This document shows, piece by piece, positions 19,475 to 27,622 of a stretch of DNA of 32,375 bases. The DNA comes from an uncultured Clostridia bacterium. Its GTDB lineage: Bacteria > Bacillota > Clostridia > TANB77 > CAG-508. Below the pieces are notes generated by a model. It did no database searches. It was not told the DNA's origin and saw nothing but the letters and a program-made list of their open reading frames with translations. Position numbers and translations under genes: made by a program. The stretch covers positions 1 to 32,375 of the forward strand of contig CANRLO010000009.1 of assembly GCA_947631495.1 (NCBI GenBank). The letters run 5' to 3'. Each line of letters begins with the position of its first letter. Positions within the stretch are counted from its first letter, which is position 1.

Positions 19475-19911
19475 ATGGAAAAAGTTACAATTTATACTGA
19501 TGGTGCTTGTTCTCGGAAATCCTGGTCCACGGTGGTTGGGGTGCTATTTTAATGTATCAAGAGCATAAAAAAGAAATCTCCGGAGGTCAAAAAGATACTA
19601 CCAATAATATTATGGAATTAACTGCTGTAGTAGAAGCTTTAAAGCAGCTAAAATTTCCTTGTGATATTGAAATTTATAGTGATAGTGCCTATGTAGTAAA
19701 TGCTTTTTCTCAAGGTTGGATTTACAATTGGCTTAAAAAAAATTGGAAAACAGCAGATGGTAGTCCGGTTAAAAATAAGGAATTGTGGGAAACCTTATAT
19801 CAATTTACAAAAATACATAAAATTGAATTTAAAAAAGTAAAAGGTCATAGCGATAATGAATACAATAATCGCTGTGATGAACTAGCACGAAATGCTATTT
19901 TAAATTTATAA
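19475..19911 (+). pseudogene. rnhA: Ribonuclease HI, frameshifted in the N-terminal GNPGPGGW motif
   Basis: ATG at 19475 encodes [13 protein letters not shown]; expected GNPGPGGWGAIL broken by extra C at 19514 and 19530; remainder ([39 protein letters not shown]) intact. Confidence 0.85.
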
Positions 19912-19987
19912 AATTTTATAATAATATGTTATTATATATTATATTTTTTTATATATAATTTTTATTTAAGAAAGTGAGGTCTTTAAT

Positions 19988-20680
19988 ATGATTGGAGAGG
20001 AAGAAAATTTTTCAGATGCAATTTATAATTTAAATGAAGATAATAATGTTTTATCAAAAACATTCTTTTGGATGTTTTTAGGCTTACTTGGAACTGCTTT
20101 AGTTAGCTGGTATACTTATTCTTCTGGTTTATTTCTCACTGTTTTAGTAGGAGGTTTTTTTGAGTTTTTATTAATTTTAGAAATAGTTGTAGTACTATTA
20201 TTTTCTTTTTTATTTCGTAAATTACCAGCAACAATTGTAGGAATTTTGTATTTTTTATATGCTGCTATTAATGGAGTTTCCCTTGCTACTATTTTTTATG
20301 TTTTTGACCTAAATTCTATTATTTTATTATTTGTAGTATCAAGTTTATTATTTGGTGGTTTTTCACTTTATGGTTATGTAACTAAAAAAGATTTAAGCAA
20401 TTGGCGTACTTTACTTTTTGGTACTTTACTTGCAGGATTAGTAGCTAGCTTATTTAATTTATTTTTTCAAAATTCTACTTTTGATATTATTATAGATTGG
20501 ATTATTTTATTTATTTTCTTTGGTATTACTACTTATGATATTAATAAAATTAAGCAATTAAGCCTAGTAGATACTATTGACCAAGATAAAATTCACATTT
20601 ATGGTGCTATGGAATTGTATTTAGATTTTATTAATATTTTCTTACGTATTTTGTCTATCTTTGGAAAGAAAAAGGATTAA
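19988..20680 (+). CDS. Bax inhibitor-1 (BI-1/YccA) family membrane protein
   Basis: Multi-TM; DINKIKQL..IYGAMELYLDFINIFLRILSIFGKKKD C-terminal signature. Confidence 0.85.
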   Translation: MIGEEENFSDAIYNLNEDNNVLSKTFFWMFLGLLGTALVSWYTYSSGLFLTVLVGGFFEFLLILEIVVVLLFSFLFRKLPATIVGILYFLYAAINGVSLATIFYVFDLNSIILLFVVSSLLFGGFSLYGYVTKKDLSNWRTLLFGTLLAGLVASLFNLFFQNSTFDIIIDWIILFIFFGITTYDINKIKQLSLVDTIDQDKIHIYGAMELYLDFINIFLRILSIFGKKKD

Positions 20681-20736
20681 TAAAATGTTTTTGGGGACGG
20701 AGGAAAAAAACAGGTTTTTTTATTTTAAAATTCCTT

Positions 20737-20773
20737 CAAAAAATCCAGTGATTTCTCACTGGATTTTTTGATT
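20737..20773. terminator. Rho-independent terminator
   Basis: aaaaaatccagtg atttct cactggattttttg. Confidence 0.75.
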
Positions 20774-20829
20774 TCAGGTTCATATTTTAACACCTTGTTT
20801 TTGATTTTTAGGTTTCTATTATAAGAAGC

Positions 20830-20994
20830 CTATTTAGGCTGAAATGCAATGCTCTTCCACCTTTCTGCTTCATCTTGTGCTTTTTGGAGTTGTTGCTGAA
20901 GATTAAAATTTTCCATTCTTAACTTTTTCAGTTCCTCCTCTTTTTCATTTTCTAATTCTTTAATAGATGAAATAATGTCATTTACATTTACCAT
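20830..20994 (-). CDS. Small coiled-coil protein (54 aa)
   Basis: MVNVNDIISSIKELENEKEEELKKLRMENFNLQQQLQKAQDEAERWKSIAFQPK; AAGGAG upstream. Confidence 0.65.
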   Translation of the reverse strand: MVNVNDIISSIKELENEKEEELKKLRMENFNLQQQLQKAQDEAERWKSIAFQPK

Positions 20995-21037
20995 GGCTGC
21001 CTCCTTATGAAAACGTAATTTACGTTGTAACAATTGT

Positions 21038-21066
21038 ATTCTACAACTTTATGCTTATTTTGTCAA
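21038..21066 (-). promoter_or_regulatory. Sigma-A type promoter for 20830-20994 gene
   Basis: Minus strand TTGACA (21061-21066) -17 bp- TAGAAT (21038-21043). Confidence 0.7.
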
Positions 21067-21083
21067 TTTTTTATGTGCAAAGT

Positions 21084-21092
21084 TAGCTTGTT
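21084..21092. repeat. Left copy of 9-bp direct repeat TAGCTTGTT (candidate target-site duplication)
   Basis: Exact match to 28909-28917, each abutting an inverted-repeat end. Confidence 0.75.
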
Positions 21093-21164
21093 GTATGTGT
21101 CAAGTAAAAGTGGGCAATTTTTTTATTTTTTTTTATATTTTTTTGCCACACTTAATAACCGCTT

Positions 21165-22670
21165 TTATCTATACATTAAAGCCGTTGGTTCTGCTAATTT
21201 AATTAAATTTTTTATTTCTGGATTTAATTCTAATATTGTACCTTTATTATATTTATAATCTTCTATTTCTTTTAAGTTTGCTCTATGTAATTTTTTATTT
21301 TTTATTACATATTCTTCAATTTCTTTTATATATTCTTCAACACTATTATCTACTGGTATTTCACTTTCGATTTTTTCTAATTCAATTTCTCCTTTTGTTT
21401 CAGTATATTCAGCACATACTTTTGATAAATAAGACGCACCTTCTTTTAAAAATGCTTTTCTTCCACTCATTAGTCTAACTTTTAATACAGAAAATATTTG
21501 ACTTTCCATTGTTCCCATATCTCGATACTCTATTCCGTCTTCTGCTTTTGGTAGTTCTTTTCCTTGTTCTTTTAATATATCTTGATAGCGTGGTAAACCT
21601 TCTTTTAAATAACTTTGTAATTTATTCAATTTTTTTATTGATTTTTCTTCTCCGCCTAATTTATACTTTAAATTTTCAATATAATTTGATACTTCATTAT
21701 ATCTTTTTTCTTCTATTATTTTTACAAGTTCTTCTCGATATTTTTCTTCTTGAATATCTCTTATTATTTCTTGTTGGATATGAAAACTATCTTTTTGTGA
21801 GATAGTATCTTTAGTACAAATATTTTTTATCCACCTTGCCCCGTCGCCGTTCATAGCACGCAATTTTATTTTATCCTCATCATATTTTTGATATATTCTT
21901 GCATTTCTTAATTTTTCTAAAGTCTTTGAAGACATCATACCAGCAATATAACTTTTATTTATCAATTCGTGTCTACTACTATTTTTAGACCAACCCTCGT
22001 AAGTGATATGCAATTTAAGTTCTGTCTTTACAGAATTTGGCTTTTTATATTCTTTATTTTGTTTTTCACATTTCTTTTTATATTTTTCTATTTGCTCTAT
22101 TCGGTCTTTTCCTTGCAAATTAACCCATAAGCCGTCTGCTTCTTCAAATAAGGCTTGTACTTGTTTTGTTCCTTTCACAAGTTTTTCTTCTTTATATAAT
22201 TTTATTTCTTCTTTTTCTTTATCTTCAATTTTACTTCCAACTAACCATACAAGATTATTTAATGCTTCGTGACTAATAGTTTCATTTGTTGTAGTTTTTA
22301 TTTCACTTTCTGCCTTACGATATGAGCTTGTATTTACTATTGTCTTTAGCATAGTTTCTGCTAAATTAGTAGATATTTTTCCAATAGTTTCTATATTTAA
22401 AGTATTATCTAATAAATACGTATATTTACTATCTTTAATATAAATTGCTCTTTTATATTCAACTTCTCCCATTATAGTTTTTATTGTATTATTTTTGTAG
22501 CCTTTATGCCTATACTCTTTTTTATTTCTTTCTTTCATAATTTCTTTATCTTGATTTTCTAATATATTTTTTATAATATCACAACCCAATTTACAAACTA
22601 ATTTATATACTTTTTTTTCTAACTCATTAAAACTTATTACTTCATTTTTTACTTCATTTATTATATCCAT
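21165..22670 (-). CDS. ISLre2/UPF0236-family transposase
   Basis: 501 aa; RHKGYKNNTIKTIMGEVEYKRAIY, ALFEEADGLWVNLQGKD, MNGDGARWIKN, YRDMGTMESQIFSVLKVRLMSGRKAF. Confidence 0.85.
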   Translation of the reverse strand: MDIINEVKNEVISFNELEKKVYKLVCKLGCDIIKNILENQDKEIMKERNKKEYRHKGYKNNTIKTIMGEVEYKRAIYIKDSKYTYLLDNTLNIETIGKISTNLAETMLKTIVNTSSYRKAESEIKTTTNETISHEALNNLVWLVGSKIEDKEKEEIKLYKEEKLVKGTKQVQALFEEADGLWVNLQGKDRIEQIEKYKKKCEKQNKEYKKPNSVKTELKLHITYEGWSKNSSRHELINKSYIAGMMSSKTLEKLRNARIYQKYDEDKIKLRAMNGDGARWIKNICTKDTISQKDSFHIQQEIIRDIQEEKYREELVKIIEEKRYNEVSNYIENLKYKLGGEEKSIKKLNKLQSYLKEGLPRYQDILKEQGKELPKAEDGIEYRDMGTMESQIFSVLKVRLMSGRKAFLKEGASYLSKVCAEYTETKGEIELEKIESEIPVDNSVEEYIKEIEEYVIKNKKLHRANLKEIEDYKYNKGTILELNPEIKNLIKLAEPTALMYR

Positions 22671-22746
22671 TTTTACCTCTTATTTTAAATAAATAATACA
22701 TAAAACATAAAAATATAAAATTATACTCTTATGTTTTACGTTTTTA

Positions 22747-22914
22747 TTACCTTATATTTTCTATTACTTTCTCAATTAAAATTGTGGTTTCTATTTCTGC
22801 ATCTGTATCATTTGTATAACTTGTAGATATTTTGTATAGATTTAAAGCATTGTGTAATATCTGTGCTTGCTCTCTTGTAATATTCATATTTATTATAAGT
22901 TCTTGTTTTTGCAT
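22747..22914 (-). CDS. Small phage protein (55 aa), unknown
   Basis: MQKQELIINMNITREQAQILHNALNLYKISTSYTNDTDAEIETTILIEKVIENIR; AGGAGG SD; not in the ORF track. Confidence 0.6.
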   Translation of the reverse strand: MQKQELIINMNITREQAQILHNALNLYKISTSYTNDTDAEIETTILIEKVIENIR

Positions 22915-22931
22915 TTTATTCCTCCTTTCAC

Positions 22932-23011
22932 TACTATTAGTCTACCGGTATAGACTAATAGTAACATATTTTAGTCTATGTGTCAATACTTTTAGTCTAT
23001 ATTTATAGACT
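22932..23011. promoter_or_regulatory. Operator cluster (TAGTCTA palindromes) between divergent phage genes
   Basis: 13-bp arms TACTATTAGTCTA/TAGACTAATAGTA (22932-22963), half-site TTAGTCTAT (22971-22979), AGTCTATA-TT-TATAGACT (22994-23011). Confidence 0.75.
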
Positions 23012-23080
23012 TTATCTATTTTTTTATTGTCTTTTTATAAAGTATGTGCTATATTGTGTAAAAAAGGAGTTGATTTTTTT

Positions 23081-23281
23081 ATGATTTCTTATAACCCACT
23101 TTGGAAAACATTGATAGATAAAAAAATAAGTAAAGCAGATTTCAAAAAGAAATGTAATATCGCAAAACAAACTTATGCAGATATGAATAAAGACAAATAT
23201 ATATCACTTCGTACAATAGAAAGAATATGCTTAACTTTAAATTGTAGTATTAGTGATGTAATTGATATTACAAATGATTAA
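23081..23281 (+). CDS. Small Cro/C1-type HTH regulator
   Basis: MISYNPLWKTLIDKKISKADFKKKCNIAKQTYADMNKDKYISLRTIERICLTLNCSISDVIDITND; SD aaaggag; start at 23081. Confidence 0.8.
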   Translation: MISYNPLWKTLIDKKISKADFKKKCNIAKQTYADMNKDKYISLRTIERICLTLNCSISDVIDITND

Positions 23282-23345
23282 ATTTATTATAAAATACTAT
23301 TTTTTAATTTCAATATTTTCGACAAACCTTCTCAATATTCGACAA

Positions 23346-23385
23346 AAAAATTAGAGCAGTTAAAAAATTGCTCTAATTTTGTATT
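23346..23385 (+). terminator. Hairpin terminator after the HTH gene
   Basis: aaaattagagca...ttgctctaatttt. Confidence 0.65.
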
Positions 23386-23551
23386 GTATTAAATTTAATG
23401 TAAAAGATATAAATTTTATATCTTTATCATAATACTTTTTTACAAATTTCTTAAATTCTATAAATTCTTTTATATAATATATTGGCAAAGAGATTATTAT
23501 AATTAGCAAGTATATATTTAAATATTGAAAATTATTTATGAAAAAGTACAT
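23360..23551 (-). CDS. Small membrane protein (63 aa), phage
   Basis: One hydrophobic segment; SD-like ggaggg upstream. Confidence 0.4.
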   Translation of the reverse strand: MYFFINNFQYLNIYLLIIIISLPIYYIKEFIEFKKFVKKYYDKDIKFISFTLNLIQYKIRAIF

Positions 23552-23684
23552 TTTTACTCCCTCCTTAATTTAATGGTATCATATTTTAACCTATTATACA
23601 ACCTATTTTATAGTGATAGAAATATAACTAATTTAATGATTAAATTTTAATATAAGTATCATATTAAAAATAGGAGGGTTCAAT

Positions 23685-23849
23685 ATGTTTGACTTAAATA
23701 AATTTAAAAATAGTAATATACAAATGTCTATTAGATTTCCAGAGGATATTTATAATGATTTAAAGAAATTAGCACAAAAAAATGATATGAGTTTTAATAA
23801 TGTTGTGGTAAGTTGTGTTAAATATGCTTTGGAAGATATAAAGAAGTAA
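23685..23849 (+). CDS. Ribbon-helix-helix (Arc-like) protein, 54 aa
   Basis: MFDLNKFKNSNIQMSIRFPEDIYNDLKKLAQKNDMSFNNVVVSCVKYALEDIKK; SD taggaggg; not in the ORF track. Confidence 0.75.
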   Translation: MFDLNKFKNSNIQMSIRFPEDIYNDLKKLAQKNDMSFNNVVVSCVKYALEDIKK

Positions 23850-24882
23850 TTATACTACTTCTTTATACTCGAAAGGGTTAAAGTCAAGCCTATTATCTAT
23901 CAAATCTATATCAATTTTTTGTGATAAATTGATATTTAATTGCTTTAGCACTTTTACATTTCTATAATATACAGATTTACTTACTTTATTTTTAGTATTT
24001 TGTATTCCGTCAAAAATAACGTTCATATAAAAATTATACAGATTTCTTGCTTTTACTGGCGAATATATTTTATTTAAAACAGAATAAACTTCATTTCTAT
24101 CATTTATTATTTTCAAATCGTCATTAACAAAATTCAATAATTTCATAAATTCTTCACTCCATACATTTTTTAATTTATCATAAGTAATTTTGGTTACGGG
24201 TATATTTTTTAAATCATATATCTTTTTTAATGCTTTTTTCTTTATTTCACACTCAAAACGTACAAAACCTTTTATTTTATTAATATAATTTTCTATATTG
24301 AAATTTGTATTTTTAAATTTTGAAATATCGTGTTTTTTAAATTCTACCAATTTATTATATATCTTTAGCGTTGTGCTTGTACCACTAACATAAATACTTT
24401 CACTTTGGTAAAATTTAAAATTTCTTCTAGGATATCTACAATTCGATAAATTATTTATATAAGTACATACATTATGTTGGTTATGTAAGTCAAAGCATAT
24501 CGCTATATCTACTCTTTGCAAATACCAATTTTCTATTGTAGGTAAAATTATTCTATAATTTGTTTCTACTATTTGTATTAAATTTTCACATACGAAATTA
24601 AAATCGTAAAAACCATTGTGTGAATTATATCCTTTTAGTATCTTGTGCAAACTTCCTTCAATTTCAATAAAATATCCTAATGTAGAAAATCCATATTTTA
24701 CACCAGAGCCAATACGTACACTTAGATTTGAACTATATGAACCGTTCTAAATGGTCATTTATTATCTCGTATAATAATTCGTTTGTTTTATTATTATGCG
24801 AAGATTTTATAATAGACATATTATAAATTTTGTTATATATATCTTTTGAAATTTCGGCATAAATTTTTATTGTATCTATCAT
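23850..24882 (-). pseudogene. G2P-like (gene II/X) phage replication initiator, single-base frameshift
   Basis: MIDTIKIYAEISKDIYNK...YEIINDHLE (ATG at 24882) then, in another frame, SSNLSVRIGSGVKYGFSTLGYFIEIEGSLHKILKGYNSHNGFYDF...LQRVDIAICFD...TTLKIYNKLVEFKKHD...GFVRFECEIKK; removing one base at ~24744 restores NDHLEGSYSSNLSVRIGSG. Confidence 0.75.
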
Positions 24883-24914
24883 TTTATACCTCACTTTTTT
24901 CTTATGAATTTTTT

Positions 24915-25080
24915 ATTTTCCCAAAAATGGGACTTTCGGAGGGTGTTACTAAGAACCCTCCAACTTTTGCTTTATGTAATCTTGCATATTTTTTTATTAA
25001 TATAATTTTTCACTCAAGCGCCGTTAGGCTGTCAGCACCCTACGGGCTACCCATTGGCTTCGCCTTCAGTTAAACAATAA
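24915..25080. other. Hairpin- and GC-rich intergenic region, candidate replication origin
   Basis: TCCCaaaaatGGGA, GGAGGGT(gttactaaga)ACCCTCC, and a GC-rich block agcgccgttaggctgtcagcaccctacgggctacccattggcttcgcc in an otherwise AT-rich phage. Confidence 0.5.
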
Positions 25081-25100
25081 TTATCTCAATTCGTCGCTAT

Positions 25101-25328
25101 TTACAAGATATCGCGAAAAAGGAAATTTACTGCTTTATCATAAAATTTTATTAGTATAAAATAAAATAAGTAATATACAACCAATTTGAGCCAAAAATGA
25201 GGCACAAAACACATAATTAATATTAAACCAACATAACATAAAAACGTAGTAATTAACGACTTATTTTCTTTATCTGTTATAAATTTGTATATATTTTCTT
25301 TTGTTATTTTTTCTTTATTTATTTTCAT
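25101..25328 (-). CDS. Small membrane protein (75 aa), phage
   Basis: Two hydrophobic segments; GGAGG-type SD upstream. Confidence 0.6.
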   Translation of the reverse strand: MKINKEKITKENIYKFITDKENKSLITTFLCYVGLILIMCFVPHFWLKLVVYYLFYFILIKFYDKAVNFLFRDIL

Positions 25329-25415
25329 ATTTTACAAAACCTCCAATTTTATTTCTGGACAATAAGTTTAGAAAAAAGAACAATAATAAATATTTTATAT
25401 ATAAAACTATTACTA

Positions 25416-25577
25416 TCATATCTTATCCCCTACATATACTCTAGAATAATGCAACTTACTTATTAAATCTCCTATACAATCACTATAAAAAAAATCCTTA
25501 TCATACATGCTTAAATAATGTAAGCCTGTTTCTAAACATGAAACTTCTTCATCTGTTAACTCTATAACTTTAGACAT
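25416..25577 (-). CDS. Small phage protein (53 aa)
   Basis: MSKVIELTDEEVSCLETGLHYLSMYDKDFFYSDCIGDLISKLHYSRVYVGDKI; start lies next to the zot-like stop; not in the ORF track. Confidence 0.55.
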   Translation of the reverse strand: MSKVIELTDEEVSCLETGLHYLSMYDKDFFYSDCIGDLISKLHYSRVYVGDKI

Positions 25578-25578
25578 A

Positions 25579-26475
25579 TCAATCACCCTTTTTATAATTT
25601 GCTATCAAATCTAATAATCTACTACTTGAACTTTTACCAACACTTAACTCTTTCATTACTTCTTCTGTATTATACTTATTTCTAATTTCATCATAAGCTA
25701 TAAATACATCTCTTTTTCTAGGCTTACGCTTTTTATTTCCTTTGTCCATTTTTTCACCATTAGAAATATAGGTAGCAGTATCAAAATATTTATTGGTACA
25801 TAATCGACCCAGTAAATAACTTCGACATTCTATAACGTAATTTGTTTGTTCTCGTAACTTCTTATCAATTCTGGTAAACACTTGAGAAGTAGCAAGTATA
25901 AGTTTATGGAATTTTCTTTGTTGTGATATATAATCAAGTAAATTGCTTGGTGCGTCTTCCCACTTTGTACTTTCAAAAGTTAAATGTATTTCATCAAAGC
26001 CAAAAATTACACCATGATTTCTTTTTACATAGTATTTCAATTCGTCATTAACAATTTCTTGCCAAATTTCGCCTTTATCTTCTTTATACGTACAATATTT
26101 TACAAAACGTTTATATTCTTTTTCTGTAATTTCTTCTACTGAAAAATTTGTTGTATCTAATAAGTCTCTCCAACTGTCAATTTTTCCGTCTGCTAATTCA
26201 AATGTAAAATTTGTTAATATTTTTACTTTAGGATACTTTTCTTTTATAGCTACAAGTTTATTTACCATAGACAAAGTTTTACCAGAACCACCTAAACCAC
26301 AATAACACCAAAAACCATAACCACTAAAAACTTTCCAATCTCTACCTATTAAATCTCTTATAAAAAGTGGAATAGATAATATAAATTTTTTTATAAATTT
26401 ACTTAAATAAAAACCAGTTAATAAATTTAAAATACAAAAAACTAAAAATAATAACATTAAAACCCATTTAAACAT
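25579..26475 (-). CDS. Zot/pI-like filamentous phage assembly ATPase
   Basis: N-terminal TM; GYGFWCYCGLGGSGKTLSMVNKLVAIKEKYPKVKILTNFTF (Walker A) ... NHGVIFGFDEIHLTFESTKW (Walker B) ... ISQQRKFHKLILATSQ. Confidence 0.85.
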   Translation of the reverse strand: MFKWVLMLLFLVFCILNLLTGFYLSKFIKKFILSIPLFIRDLIGRDWKVFSGYGFWCYCGLGGSGKTLSMVNKLVAIKEKYPKVKILTNFTFELADGKIDSWRDLLDTTNFSVEEITEKEYKRFVKYCTYKEDKGEIWQEIVNDELKYYVKRNHGVIFGFDEIHLTFESTKWEDAPSNLLDYISQQRKFHKLILATSQVFTRIDKKLREQTNYVIECRSYLLGRLCTNKYFDTATYISNGEKMDKGNKKRKPRKRDVFIAYDEIRNKYNTEEVMKELSVGKSSSSRLLDLIANYKKGD

Positions 26476-26495
26476 TTATATTCTCCCATTTAAAA

Positions 26496-26542
26496 GTGCT
26501 TGCTACACCCGGCATAATGCCGGGTGTGTGTAGCTTAAGCAC
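26496..26542. other. Long imperfect hairpin between coat genes and zot-like gene
   Basis: GTGCTT-GCTACACCCGGCAT / ATGCCGGG(TGTG)TGTAGC-(TT)-AAGCAC, about 20 bp paired with two small bulges. Confidence 0.85.
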
Positions 26543-26786
26543 CTAAGTTTATATTTACAATACCTACAACAATTTTAATTAATTTCCAACCTAATGTAGT
26601 TAATAAAAGATAAGAAATAACTTCAGTACACTCAACAATAGGTAAATAATCATTGAACAACATAATTTTGTCCATAATAGCAGGCAACTCCTCAGCAAAA
26701 AAAGTAGGGTTATCAACAACTGGTATCCAATCAATAAAAGCCATTTTAATAATATCTATAAAAGATAAAACAAAATGAAAAATCAT
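26535..26786 (-). CDS. Phage minor coat/membrane protein candidate (83 aa)
   Basis: Hydrophobic N- and C-terminal segments; TAATG coupling with the upstream gene; lies between attachment protein and zot-like genes. Confidence 0.6.
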   Translation of the reverse strand: MIFHFVLSFIDIIKMAFIDWIPVVDNPTFFAEELPAIMDKIMLFNDYLPIVECTEVISYLLLTTLGWKLIKIVVGIVNINLGA

Positions 26787-27622
26787 TAATCATCACCACC
26801 CTTTTTACTTGCAGAAATACTACTAATTCCTAAATTTCCACCTTCTGTTATTCCATAATTCAAAATATATTTAACTAAATAAACAGCACCTAAACCATAT
26901 ATAATAAGTTTTAAACCATTTCTAACTTGTACCCTATAAGGTTCATATTTCTCTAATATAAAAGTCAAATCAGTAGAAGGAGTAGAGTATGAAATAACAC
27001 CGCTATCATATTCAAAAGAACCTATACTCAAATTTAAAGGGTTATTTTCAAAAGAACGAATATTATTAACATTAGCTTGTCTGGTCTTTACATTTTGAAA
27101 AATATCTACAAGAGAATTAACAAAAGGTAATTTGCTATCAAATGCTCGCTTAAATTCTTCTTGATTTTTTAAATGTTCTTGTTGTTGTTCTTCACTAGGT
27201 ATAAAAGCAATTTTCAAAAAGAACTTGTCCGACCAAGGATTAATATATTGTAAAAGTTCTACAAAACTATTAAAAATATTAGCTATATGCCCAGGCAAAT
27301 CTTTAAAAAAATCAAAGATTTTATTCCATAAATTCTCAAAAAAGCCACCTATACTACTACCTAAGTTTGTAAAAAATTCCCCTATTCCTTCTTTTAGAGA
27401 ATTCAAACCTTCTCCTAAATTTTTAAAAAAATTAGAAAAAAATTCACTTATAGACCTAGCCATTTCTTTGAGTGCAGTAGGTATACTAGCAAGAGCATTC
27501 CAAATATTGTCAAACCAACTGGCACCAGGATTGTAAGGAGTTTCATTATCATCGTTGGTATCTCCTCCACTGTCATCGGGGTTAGTAATTGTACCCCCTT
27601 CAATGGCAGAGAGGTTTTTGGA
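26786..27622 (-). CDS. -1 frame extension of the attachment protein: Gly/Asp/Asn linker, amphipathic repeats, C-terminal TM
   Basis: Open frame from 27622: SKNLSAIEGGTITNPDDSGGDTNDDNETPYNPGASWFDNIWNALASIPTALKEM then the listed 225-aa ORF; no SD before the 27463 ATG. Confidence 0.65.
   Translation of the reverse strand, partial: SKNLSAIEGGTITNPDDSGGDTNDDNETPYNPGASWFDNIWNALASIPTALKEMARSISEFFSNFFKNLGEGLNSLKEGIGEFFTNLGSSIGGFFENLWNKIFDFFKDLPGHIANIFNSFVELLQYINPWSDKFFLKIAFIPSEEQQQEHLKNQEEFKRAFDSKLPFVNSLVDIFQNVKTRQANVNNIRSFENNPLNLSIGSFEYDSGVISYSTPSTDLTFILEKYEPYRVQVRNGLKLIIYGLGAVYLVKYILNYGITEGGNLGISSISASKKGGDD

Noticed and set aside
21165-22670. ISLre2 transposase as a stand-alone insertion unrelated to the phage
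   Set aside because: No inverted-repeat partner or direct repeat seen near 22.68-22.75 kb, while a matching end plus 9-bp repeat occurs at the far side of the phage. Not fully excluded.
27463-27536. Independent translation of the 225-aa ORF from ATG at 27463
   Set aside because: No SD upstream, and the frame is open far upstream to the slippery site with plausible linker sequence; frameshift expression is preferred.
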